From HGM11525 sp045649145 (GTDB taxonomy: Bacteria > Bacillota > Clostridia > UBA1381), in NCBI GenBank assembly GCA_045649145.1, contig JAZRPK010000075.1:1-32893 (forward strand): 32,893 nucleotides of DNA, given 5' to 3'. How positions within the stretch are numbered: position 1 is the first letter of the stretch; each line of letters begins with the position of its first letter. Shown piece after piece: positions 26,339 to 32,893 of this stretch. A program made the position numbers and the translations under genes. The notes below the pieces were generated by a model. The model did not search any database. It saw nothing but the letters and a program-made list of their open reading frames with translations, and was not told the origin of the DNA.

Positions 26339-27481
26339 ATGAACATTTTGGTGACAGGAGCTAATGGATTTATCGGCAAAAATCTATGTGCGGCACTTTC
26401 CAATATCAGAGATGGGAAGGACAAAACAAGGAACATAACAGACAATCTAAATATTTTCCAATATGATGTTGAAACGGACAAGGAAAAGCTTGAAAGCTAC
26501 TGCAAGGACGCAGACTTTGTGTTTAATCTTGCAGGTGTAAACCGCCCCAAAGACGAAAAAGAGTTTATGGACGGAAACTTTGGTTTTGCATCCGAATTGC
26601 TTGATTGTTTAAGAAAATATAACAACACGTGTCCTGTTATGTTGTCGTCATCAATTCAGGCGGCTCTTGATAACCCATACGGAAAATCGAAAAAAGCAGG
26701 CGAAGACTTGTTCTTTCAATATTCCAAAGAAACAGGCGCAAAGGTGATAGTTTACCGCTTTCCAAACGTTTTCGGTAAGTGGTCAAGACCTAATTATAAC
26801 AGCGCAGTAGCCACCTTTTGCCATAATATTGCACACAATCTTGATATAACAGTAAATGACCGAAATCATATGATGAGATTGGTATATATAGATGATGTTG
26901 TAGATGAGCTTTTAAGGGCGCTTAAGGGCGAGGAAACACGAAAGGGCGATTTTGGTGAAGTGCCTGTCGTGCACAGAATAACCCTCGGCGAGATAGCAGA
27001 CCTTTTGTATTCCTTCAAAGAAAGCAGGAATAACAAAAGCGTATGCGATGTTAATGACGCATTTACCAACAAGTTGTATGCGACATATCTTTCCTATCTT
27101 CCCGAGGACGATTTCTCCTATCCGCTCAAGATGAACTGTGACGAGCGTGGTAGTTTTACAGAAATCCTGCGTACAGAAAACCGTGGTCAGTTCAGCGTAA
27201 ATATATCAAAACCCGGAATAACAAAGGGCAACCACTGGCACAACACCAAAAACGAAAAGTTTGTTGTAGTAAGCGGAAAAGGTGTTATCCGATTTAGGAA
27301 AATCGGCGAAAGCAAAGTGTACGAATATTTTGTTTCGGGTGACAAGATAGAGGTGGTGGATATCCCCACGGGATACACCCACAATATTGAAAATTTGGGC
27401 GATACAGATATGGTTACATTTATGTGGGCGAACGAGTGTTTTAACCCCGACAAGCCCGATACTTTTTTTGAAGAGGTGTAA
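26339..27481 (+). CDS. capF: CapF, bifunctional UDP-L-FucNAc synthesis reductase
   Basis: 380 aa in two domains, the typical CapF build. Residues 1-250 are a short-chain reductase (ILVTGANGFIGKNLC, FNLAGVNRPKDEKEF, NPYGKSKKAGEDLF with YxxxK). Residues 270-380 are a cupin (CDERGSFTEIL, GNHWHNTKNEKFVVVSGKG, IPTGYTHNIENLG). The cupin performs the C3 epimerisation and the reductase reduces C4, giving UDP-2-acetamido-2,6-dideoxy-L-talose for CapG. RBS GAGG upstream; next gene starts 2 nt after the stop. Confidence 0.94.
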   Translation: MNILVTGANGFIGKNLCAALSNIRDGKDKTRNITDNLNIFQYDVETDKEKLESYCKDADFVFNLAGVNRPKDEKEFMDGNFGFASELLDCLRKYNNTCPVMLSSSIQAALDNPYGKSKKAGEDLFFQYSKETGAKVIVYRFPNVFGKWSRPNYNSAVATFCHNIAHNLDITVNDRNHMMRLVYIDDVVDELLRALKGEETRKGDFGEVPVVHRITLGEIADLLYSFKESRNNKSVCDVNDAFTNKLYATYLSYLPEDDFSYPLKMNCDERGSFTEILRTENRGQFSVNISKPGITKGNHWHNTKNEKFVVVSGKGVIRFRKIGESKVYEYFVSGDKIEVVDIPTGYTHNIENLGDTDMVTFMWANECFNPDKPDTFFEEV

Positions 27482-27483
27482 AA

Positions 27484-28629
27484 ATGAGCAAACTTAAATT
27501 GATGACAATTGTCGGCACACGTCCCGAAATCATAAGGCTTTCGGCTGTGATTAAGGCTTGTGACAGGTATTTTGACCACATTTTGGTGCATACAGGCCAG
27601 AATTATGACTATACCTTAAATCAGATATTCTTTGATGATTTAGGACTTAGAGCGCCCGATTACTACCTTGATGCAGTCGGTGACGGACTTGGACAAACAA
27701 TCGGGAATATTATTGCAAAATCTTACGACCTTATGAAAGAGGTTAACCCTGACGCCGTTCTGGTACTGGGTGATACAAACTCGTGCCTTTCCGTTATAGG
27801 TGCAAAAAGACTGCACATTCCTGTTTTCCATATGGAAGCGGGTAACAGATGCTTCGACGAATGTCTGCCCGAGGAAACCAACAGAAGAATTGTCGATGTT
27901 ACGGCAGATGTCAACCTCTGCTACTCAGAGCACGCAAGAAGATATCTAAATGCGTCGGGAGTGCCAAGAGAGCGTACATATGTTACAGGCTCGCCGATGG
28001 CTGAGGTTTTAGAGAATAATCTTGACAGCATTAAAGAAAGCAATATTTTAGACAAACTCGGACTTGAAAAGAAGAAATATATTCTCCTCTCGGCACATCG
28101 TGAGGAAAACATAGACACCGAAAAAAACTTCTTCTCACTTATGAATGCGGTTAACGCTATGGCAGAGAAATATGATATGCCTATTCTCTATTCCTGCCAT
28201 CCGAGAAGCCAGAAGTTTATAACAGAGCGAGGCTTTAAGTTTGATAAGCGTGTTATCAAGCACGAGCCTCTCGGTTTCCACGATTATAACAACCTTCAGA
28301 TGAACGCATATGCAGTAGTTTCCGACTCGGGAACTCTGCCCGAGGAATCAAGCTACTTTTTATCCATCGGAGCACCAATCCCTGCAGTATGTATAAGAAC
28401 ATCAACAGAACGTCCCGAGGCTATGGATAAGGGTAACTTTATATTGGCAGGAATAACGACCGAGCAGGTGTTGCAGGCTGTTGATACTGCAGTTTTAATG
28501 AACGATAACGGAGATTTGGGACTTCCCGTTCCCGACTATGTTGATAAAAACGTTTCCGCCAAGGTAGTAAAAATTATTCAAAGCTATACTGGTATTGTAA
28601 ACAGAATGGTATGGAGAAAGGATATATAA
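27484..28629 (+). CDS. capG: CapG/WecB-family UDP-sugar 2-epimerase
   Basis: 381 aa non-hydrolysing 2-epimerase. LMTIVGTRPEIIRLSAVI, LVHTGQNYDYTLNQIFFDDL, VLGDTNS, FHMEAGNRCFDECLPEETNRR, SAHREENID and SDSGTLPEESS are the family motifs. Directly behind capF, so most likely CapG, last step to UDP-N-acetyl-L-fucosamine, rather than WecB making UDP-ManNAc. Confidence 0.93.
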   Translation: MSKLKLMTIVGTRPEIIRLSAVIKACDRYFDHILVHTGQNYDYTLNQIFFDDLGLRAPDYYLDAVGDGLGQTIGNIIAKSYDLMKEVNPDAVLVLGDTNSCLSVIGAKRLHIPVFHMEAGNRCFDECLPEETNRRIVDVTADVNLCYSEHARRYLNASGVPRERTYVTGSPMAEVLENNLDSIKESNILDKLGLEKKKYILLSAHREENIDTEKNFFSLMNAVNAMAEKYDMPILYSCHPRSQKFITERGFKFDKRVIKHEPLGFHDYNNLQMNAYAVVSDSGTLPEESSYFLSIGAPIPAVCIRTSTERPEAMDKGNFILAGITTEQVLQAVDTAVLMNDNGDLGLPVPDYVDKNVSAKVVKIIQSYTGIVNRMVWRKDI

Positions 28630-28630
28630 T

Positions 28631-29824
28631 ATGAAAATCGCAGTAGCAGGACTGGGATATGTCGGATTATCAAATGCTATTTTACTGGCGCAACATAACG
28701 AGGTGTGGGCGGTTGACGTTGTTCCCGAGAAGGTAGAGATGATTAACGGCAAAAAATCCCCTATAATTGATAAGGAAATAGAGGAATATCTCTCAGAAAA
28801 GGAGCTTAACCTTACAGCAACCCTTGATGCTAAAAGCGCTTTTGAGTCAGCAGATTTTGTCATAATTTCCACACCGACAAATTATGACCCACAGCTTAAT
28901 TATTTTGACACGTCGAGCGTCGAGAATGTAATCGAATCGGTTATGAAAATAAACCCCGATGCCGTTATGGTCATAAAATCTACCGTTCCCGTCGGCTTTA
29001 CGGAAGATATGAAGAAAAAGTATAACTGTAAAAAGCTGTTGTTTTCGCCTGAATTTTTGCGTGAGGGCAAAGCCTTATATGATAACCTCTATCCGTCAAG
29101 AATTATAGTCGGAGCAGACGATTCTTTGGAGAATAAGGCAAAGACCTTTGCAAACCTTTTGTCTGACGGCGCTATAAAAGAAGACGTTCCCGTTTTAATA
29201 ATGAAGCCTACCGAGGCGGAAGCTGTAAAGCTGTTTGCAAATACATATCTCGCTCTTAGAGTATCATACTTTAACGAGCTGGACACATACGCAGAAATGA
29301 GAGGCCTCGATACAAAATCAATAATCGAAGGAGTGGGCCTTGACCCCAGAATTGGCAGTCACTATAACAATCCGTCCTTCGGATACGGCGGATATTGTCT
29401 GCCAAAAGACACCAAACAACTTCTTGCCAACTATAACGACGTTCCTAATAATATCATCGAGGCAATTGTTGATGCAAACCGTACGAGAAAGGATTATATA
29501 TCAGAGCGTGTTCTTCAACTTGCAGGTTTCGGAGTAAAGGAAAAGCCTGTTGTGGGCGTTTACAGACTGACAATGAAGCACGGAAGCGATAATTTTAGAC
29601 AAAGCTCCATACAGGGTGTTATGAAACGAATTAAAGCAAAAGGTGTGGAGGTGGTTGTCTATGAGCCGACCTTGCAGGATAAAGAGTTCTTTAGCTCAAA
29701 GGTAACCCACGACCTCGATTATTTCAAAAACACCTGTGATGTTATTATTGCCAACAGATACAGCGAAGAAATAGCTGACGTGATGGATAAGGTGTATACA
29801 AGAGATTTGTTTTTCAGAGACTAA
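28631..29824 (+). CDS. UDP-glucose 6-dehydrogenase
   Basis: 397 aa UDP-glucose/GDP-mannose dehydrogenase. NAD site IAVAGLGYVGLSNAILL, SPEFLREGKALYD, and the catalytic cysteine in SFGYGGYCLPKDTKQLL. Oxidises UDP-glucose twice to UDP-glucuronic acid, so the polymer is probably acidic. The short form (about 390 aa) is common in capsule clusters. UDP-ManNAc dehydrogenase is less likely but not excluded. Last gene of the operon; terminator 11 nt later. Confidence 0.91.
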   Translation: MKIAVAGLGYVGLSNAILLAQHNEVWAVDVVPEKVEMINGKKSPIIDKEIEEYLSEKELNLTATLDAKSAFESADFVIISTPTNYDPQLNYFDTSSVENVIESVMKINPDAVMVIKSTVPVGFTEDMKKKYNCKKLLFSPEFLREGKALYDNLYPSRIIVGADDSLENKAKTFANLLSDGAIKEDVPVLIMKPTEAEAVKLFANTYLALRVSYFNELDTYAEMRGLDTKSIIEGVGLDPRIGSHYNNPSFGYGGYCLPKDTKQLLANYNDVPNNIIEAIVDANRTRKDYISERVLQLAGFGVKEKPVVGVYRLTMKHGSDNFRQSSIQGVMKRIKAKGVEVVVYEPTLQDKEFFSSKVTHDLDYFKNTCDVIIANRYSEEIADVMDKVYTRDLFFRD

Positions 29825-29834
29825 AAATCGGTTA

Positions 29835-29869
29835 ACAGTGACACAGCCTGACTGTGTCGCTGTTTTTTT
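29835..29869 (+). terminator. Rho-independent terminator ending the polysaccharide operon
   Basis: ACAGTGACACAG and CTGTGTCGCTGT make a 12-bp stem (one G-T pair), 5-nt loop, then T7. It isolates the recombinase operon from vegetative transcription of the polysaccharide genes. Confidence 0.95.
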
Positions 29870-29876
29870 GATGTAA

Positions 29877-29906
29877 GGCATATTCCCCGCCACTTTTTCA
29901 TAATTA
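29877..29906 (+). promoter_or_regulatory. Sigma-E-like (mother-cell) promoter of the excision genes
   Basis: GGCATATT (29877-29884) fits the sigma-E -35 consensus fully; 14-nt spacer; CATAATTA (29899-29906) as -10. Immediately after the terminator and about 36 nt before the small ORF. Following bases (TATGTACAAA) match those after the spoIVA -10 (TATATACCAAA), so likeness to the spoIVA promoter extends across the start site. A sigma-F/G reading of the same bases fits less well. Confidence 0.72.
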
Positions 29907-29941
29907 TGTACAAACCATCTTAATGAAAGGCGGAGTTTCGT

Positions 29942-30097
29942 ATGCCAAAAATGGTACAAGCAAACGATACATCAAAGAAAAATCGTGAACGCTTTTACAA
30001 TGAGCTGAAATTGTTTATTAACCAAAAATTGTTTGAGAAACGCATAATCTCGGAGGAAATGTATTGGACGGTAAAAGAGCTTTTGCTGAAGGAGTAG
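29942..30097 (+). CDS. 51-aa SHOCT-like protein, candidate recombination directionality factor
   Basis: MPKMVQANDTSKKNRERFY opens the frame, and the C-terminal part reads FEKRIISEEMYWTVKELLLKE, the pattern of SHOCT modules (short helical units ending in ...IITeeEYe..K..LL). GAAAGGCGGAG lies 6 nt before the ATG, and the stop is 6 nt before the recombinase GTG, whose own Shine-Dalgarno (AAGGAG) is within its last codons. Coupled expression with a large serine recombinase is the situation of excision factors such as SprB of SPbeta. Function is inference. Confidence 0.8.
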   Translation: MPKMVQANDTSKKNRERFYNELKLFINQKLFEKRIISEEMYWTVKELLLKE

Positions 30098-30103
30098 GGC
30101 GGA

Positions 30104-31783
30104 GTGGACATTTACAAAATAAGGCAGGATATGAGGGTGAGGCACACGAGGCTTACCGACTATAGCTTGCGTGTGGTGTATTATGCAAGGGTGTCAACGG
30201 ACAAGTATGACCAGTTACATTCTCTCGATGCACAAAAAACGTATTTTGAACACCTTTTGGAGCGAAATCCGAACTGGACTTTTGTAAGAGGTTACGTTGA
30301 CGAGGGGATGACAGGCACAAAAATTGACAAAAGGGACAGCTTTATTGAAATGATGCGAGATGCCAAAATGGGCAAATTTGACCTTATTTGTACAAAGGAG
30401 GTTTCCAGATTTGCCAGAAATACTCTTGACAGCTTAAGCTGTACGCGAGAGCTGTTAAATTACGGAGTGGGAGTCTTTTTCGAAAACGATAACTTAAATA
30501 CCATTGACGAAGATTGTGATTTCAGGCTTACTACAATGGCGAGCTTGGCGCAGGAGGAATCACGAAAGACGTCCGAAAGATTAAAATTCGGTTTTAGAGA
30601 ATCAATCAAAAAGGGCGCTGTTCTCGGCAATGACAGCATTTGGGGATACAGGAAGGAAAAGGGAAGGCTGGTCATTGTGCCCGACGAGGCGGAAATGATA
30701 AGAAAAATCTTTGATATGTACGCAAATGAAGATATGGGCGTGAGAGCAATTGCCAAGGCGCTGACCGAACTGGGCTACAGAAATACCAATGGAAATCCCT
30801 TCTCCTTTTCTTCTGTTAAGGGGATTTTAATAAACCCCAAGTACAAAGGTTTCTACTGCGGAAATAAAACGCATAAGGTCAATTTCCTGAGCAACGAGGT
30901 AGCATATGTTCCGAAAGAGGAATGGGTTATGTACGAGGATAACGAAAAAGTACCGCCTATTGTATCTGCTGAGCTTTGGGGCAAGGCGAACAGCAAATTA
31001 AAGGAACGACGTGCCAAGATGGCAAGCACCAACCAGACAAGCTATCAGAATAAATATCTCTATTCGGGCAAAATTGTCTGTAGCGAGCACGGCACTTGTT
31101 ATCATCATATGGTTTACAAATACAAATCGGGCAATAAGGAGCTTTGGGCTTGTAAGGAATATGCAAATGGCAACAAGTGCAAAAATCCGCTGATTTATAA
31201 AACGGAAATAGATGCTGTTATAAAGGAGGTATACAATAAGATTGTAGGCGACAAATCAGTTGTTGTAAATGCCCTTGTTGAATTGTACAAGGGAAGTGCC
31301 AACACAAAAACGATTGCTAAAGCTAAACATAAGATGCAGTTTGACATCAATACACTTCTTGCAAAAAAAGACAAGCTTCTCGACTTGGTTATGGATGACA
31401 GGCTTTCAAACGAAGAATTTGAGCAGCGAAACAAAGCTTTTAACATACAGATTGAAGAATTAAGAGCCAAGCTTTCCGAGCTTAATAAAGAGGAAGAAAA
31501 AAGTCTTGATTTTGAAGACTCAATAGAAAAGCTCAGTTCCGCTATCGGTGCTGAAATTGACTTTACCGATGAGCTTGGGAAAAATGTTTTAGATAGTTTC
31601 ATTGACAGGATTGTGGTCTGTAAAAGCGATGCGGAAAATGAGATTGACCTTAAAATTCTCCTGAAATTTGTACCGCCAGACGAGAGTCTTGGTGCTGGTG
31701 TTGTAAAAAGAAGCCGTGGCGGCAATACAAGAGCGTTAAAAGAATATGAAATCAAATTTAATTATCAGCTCGTGTGCGGCTAA
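30104..31783 (+). CDS. Large serine recombinase of the spoIVA intervening element
   Basis: 559 aa, GTG start coupled to the preceding ORF. Resolvase catalytic domain (about 23-165): YYARVSTD with the nucleophile S31, then EVSRFARNTLDSL and the LAQEESRKTSERLKFG linker helix. Recombinase domain (about 190-290): GVRAIAKALTELGYRNTNGNPFS, ILINPKYKGFYCG. Zinc ribbon with C326, C332, C350, C359, then a leucine-rich coiled coil (about 400-475) and a C-terminal tail. Length and domains match SpoIVCA (skin) and SprA (SPbeta). The stop is 22 nt before the right attachment core. Expected to exchange DNA between the two ATACATATGAT sites. Confidence 0.96.
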   Translation: MDIYKIRQDMRVRHTRLTDYSLRVVYYARVSTDKYDQLHSLDAQKTYFEHLLERNPNWTFVRGYVDEGMTGTKIDKRDSFIEMMRDAKMGKFDLICTKEVSRFARNTLDSLSCTRELLNYGVGVFFENDNLNTIDEDCDFRLTTMASLAQEESRKTSERLKFGFRESIKKGAVLGNDSIWGYRKEKGRLVIVPDEAEMIRKIFDMYANEDMGVRAIAKALTELGYRNTNGNPFSFSSVKGILINPKYKGFYCGNKTHKVNFLSNEVAYVPKEEWVMYEDNEKVPPIVSAELWGKANSKLKERRAKMASTNQTSYQNKYLYSGKIVCSEHGTCYHHMVYKYKSGNKELWACKEYANGNKCKNPLIYKTEIDAVIKEVYNKIVGDKSVVVNALVELYKGSANTKTIAKAKHKMQFDINTLLAKKDKLLDLVMDDRLSNEEFEQRNKAFNIQIEELRAKLSELNKEEEKSLDFEDSIEKLSSAIGAEIDFTDELGKNVLDSFIDRIVVCKSDAENEIDLKILLKFVPPDESLGAGVVKRSRGGNTRALKEYEIKFNYQLVCG

Positions 31784-31805
31784 AGACATTGTTTTGCGGC
31801 GAATT

Positions 31806-31816
31806 ATACATATGAT
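31806..31816 (+). repeat. Right attachment core (direct repeat ATACATATGAT)
   Basis: Identical to 7545-7555; encodes Ile-His-Met-Ile in the spoIVA frame. Downstream sequence is spoIVA, upstream is element. Confidence 0.92.
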
Positions 31817-32087
31817 TAAAGCTGATATTAAGACGGAGGTTAACCCAATAGTCGGCAACGAAAAGCAGTCGGAGGAGCTTGTGAAATATCTGCTGGCAGA
31901 TTTCGAGTCCGACCCGCAAAAGATTTGGGAGTCAAATATATTCGGCAAGTCGCTCTACGAGCTGGTTAATGAAGGTCTTAACAACAAGCTCTCTCGTATG
32001 CCTGACGAAGCGCGTGCCAAGCTCGGCTCGACGCTTGAGCGTATTATAAACGAGGGGAGCGGCGGTCTGATTTGTATAATCCTCTAA
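31806..32087 (+). CDS. spoIVA: SpoIVA, 3' part of the split gene (no start of its own)
   Basis: 93 codons encoding the SpoIVA C-terminus: IHMIKADIKTEVNPIVG, EKQSEELVKYLLADFE, SLYELVNEGL and the family's closing LERIINEGSGGLICIIL. Joined to codons 1-397 from 6354 on it completes a 490-aa protein with no missing or extra residue at the joint. The C-terminal end is among the most conserved parts of SpoIVA. No ribosome binding site or proper start precedes it; the frame is open back to 31746 inside the recombinase gene by chance. Both halves look undamaged, arguing against a decaying pseudogene. Confidence 0.95.
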   Translation: MHMIKADIKTEVNPIVGNEKQSEELVKYLLADFESDPQKIWESNIFGKSLYELVNEGLNNKLSRMPDEARAKLGSTLERIINEGSGGLICIIL

Positions 32088-32749
32088 AAGCAATCATAGC
32101 AGCAACGGCGCTGATTTTACTCTGCTCGTGCAGCGAGGCTGTCGAGATAAAGGTCGAGGAGCGCACATATCAAACGGATAATGCTGTTGCAAGGCTAAAC
32201 CTGCCGCAATTTTCGTGCGATACTTCGGCTGATTTTGCCGAGAGTATGAATAACATATATAATAATGAAGCTTCTGCTTTGATGGATGCATTTTTTGCCA
32301 AAGAAACGCAGGGAGAAGAACAGGCAAAGCTTGAACTGGACAGCACAGTAACAAGAAACGACGGCAGAATAGTCAGTATAGTATGTGAGGGTGAGGCTTT
32401 TACGGGCGGTGCGCATGGCGAAAAGCTCAGAATAGCCAAAACCGCAGATTTTGCAGATGGGAAGGTAATATCCCTTGAGGAGCTTTTTGACGGCGAGGAA
32501 TGGAAAATGGCTGCAGACAATAAAATGCAAAAGCTTGCCCAAAAGGCAGAGGGCGATTATTCCGAGCTGTGGGAGATGCCTTCGACAGAACTCTTAAAGC
32601 CCGAGAATTTTTATCTTAAAGACGATAAGCTCGTGCTATATTTCCCGCCCTACGAGCTGTCCTACTACCGCAGAGGATATGTAGAATTTGAATTTGAAAG
32701 GGAAGAGTTGGCGGGGTATTTAAGTGAATACGGCAGAGAAGTGCTGTAG
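32072..32749 (+). CDS. Lipoprotein with DUF4163/DUF3298-like domains
   Basis: 225 aa. Hydrophobic N-terminus AIIAATALILLCSCSE with a probable lipobox (LCSC). DUF4163-like region RLNLPQFSCDTSADFAESMNNIYNNEA and DUF3298-like GGAHGEKLRIAKTADFADGKVISLEELF, as in RsiV-type and other extracytoplasmic lipoproteins. TTG 32072 overlaps the end of spoIVA by 16 nt, so it is probably translated with spoIVA mRNA. In the unrearranged chromosome read-through from the recombinase operon could express it. No function known in spores. Confidence 0.82.
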   Translation: MYNPLKAIIAATALILLCSCSEAVEIKVEERTYQTDNAVARLNLPQFSCDTSADFAESMNNIYNNEASALMDAFFAKETQGEEQAKLELDSTVTRNDGRIVSIVCEGEAFTGGAHGEKLRIAKTADFADGKVISLEELFDGEEWKMAADNKMQKLAQKAEGDYSELWEMPSTELLKPENFYLKDDKLVLYFPPYELSYYRRGYVEFEFEREELAGYLSEYGREVL

Positions 32750-32767
32750 AATATAGACAAAATAACC

Positions 32768-32799
32768 AAACAGGGACTGCTTCTTGGCAGTTCCTGTTT
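32768..32799 (+). terminator. Hairpin after the spoIVA-lipoprotein unit
   Basis: AAACAGGGACTGC and GCAGTTCCTGTTT form a 13-bp stem with one mismatch and a 6-nt loop; the following TGTATATTT is a weak T-tract. Probable terminator. Confidence 0.7.
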
Positions 32800-32848
32800 G
32801 TATATTTGGATATAAATAAAAAAAGTTAAAAAAGTTTGAAAAAAAGTG

Positions 32849-32877
32849 TTGACAAAGGGTAATGGATGTGGTAATAT
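32849..32877 (+). promoter_or_regulatory. Strong sigma-A promoter at window edge
   Basis: TTGACA (32849-32854), 17-nt spacer, TAATAT (32872-32877), with A-tracts upstream (32817-32846) resembling an UP element. The strength and arrangement resemble rRNA or tRNA promoters in Firmicutes; the gene lies outside the window. Confidence 0.65.
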
Positions 32878-32893
32878 AATAAAGCTGTCGCCG

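Larger units (their letters stand above)
7556..31816 (+). mobile_element. 24.26-kb sporulation intervening element in spoIVA carrying a polysaccharide locus
   Basis: The DNA between the two direct repeats splits spoIVA and carries its own large serine recombinase next to the right boundary, with a small candidate excision factor and a sigma-E-like promoter. Excision across the 11-bp cores would release a 24,261-bp circle and restore spoIVA exactly in frame. The plan is that of skin (sigK) and SPbeta (spsM) in Bacillus. There are no phage structural, replication or conjugation genes. The cargo is two LRR surface proteins and a nearly complete polysaccharide operon. Boundaries and gene split are seen; excision is inferred. 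Confidence 0.93.

Noticed and set aside
7556..31816. Element as a prophage or integrative conjugative element
   Set aside because: No capsid, terminase, lysis, replication, relaxase or type IV secretion genes are present in the 24 kb.
31746..32087. Independent 113-aa gene for the SpoIVA C-terminus
   Set aside because: The first 20 codons are recombinase sequence in another frame and there is no ribosome binding site. It is better explained as the 3' half of a split gene.
6354..32087. Assembly chimera as the reason for split spoIVA
   Set aside because: A chimera would not place an exact 11-bp repeat in the right phase at both joints with a serine recombinase beside one of them. Long reads would still settle it.
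1..32893. CRISPR arrays, tRNA or rRNA genes
   Set aside because: No regularly spaced short repeats and no cloverleaf or rRNA sequence was recognised. The promoter at the right edge only hints at a stable RNA gene outside the window.

Overview
The window comes from a low-to-medium G+C, endospore-forming member of the Clostridia, probably a gut Oscillospirales-type bacterium. This rests on spoIVA, an FMN riboswitch upstream of an ECF-type riboflavin transporter gene, a two-subunit class I fumarase, strong AGGAGG-type ribosome binding sites and BspA-like leucine-rich-repeat surface proteins. No plasmid origin, CRISPR array, tRNA or rRNA gene was seen.

Layout. Bases 1-6122 are chromosomal housekeeping DNA: a truncated GT39-type membrane glycosyltransferase, fumarase alpha subunit, FMN riboswitch plus ribU, pgi, a small P-loop protein and thrC. 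At 6354 the sporulation gene spoIVA begins, but it is broken after codon 401. The remaining 3' part lies 24 kb away (31806-32087), in the same orientation and codon phase, followed by a DUF3298-type lipoprotein gene and a strong promoter at the window edge. A 100-bp-class imperfect palindrome occurs twice, behind the fumarase gene and in the spoIVA leader.

The main discovery is the 24,261-bp segment splitting spoIVA. It is bounded by an 11-bp direct repeat (ATACATATGAT, 7545-7555 and 31806-31816). Joining the repeats gives an uninterrupted 490-codon spoIVA with the family's normal sequence across the joint (...APSIHMI-KADI...). Immediately inside the right boundary is a gene for a 559-aa large serine recombinase, preceded by a 51-aa SHOCT-like protein that could be its excision factor. 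Their promoter has the form of a mother-cell sigma-E promoter and closely resembles the one upstream of spoIVA (same elements, same 14-nt spacer, similarity continuing past the -10). This is the architecture of a skin/SPbeta-type sporulation intervening element. Its cargo, however, is an almost complete surface-polysaccharide locus, not a prophage.

The cargo. A divergent BspA-like surface protein gene (7688-10243) is followed by an 18-19 kb operon (10632-29824) with a near-consensus sigma-A promoter and a terminator at its end. It encodes a PglE/PglC/PglD-like set for the first lipid-linked sugar, six glycosyltransferases, an EpsG-like polymerase, a Wzx-like flippase, a second LRR protein, a nucleotidyltransferase-like protein, CapE/CapF/CapG (UDP-N-acetyl-L-fucosamine) and a UDP-glucose 6-dehydrogenase. 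Inferred logic: vegetative cells and the forespore keep the capsule locus, while the mother cell excises it to restore spoIVA and build the spore coat. The sequence shows the split gene, repeats, recombinase and promoter-like sequences directly. That excision happens, and happens only in the mother cell, is inference.
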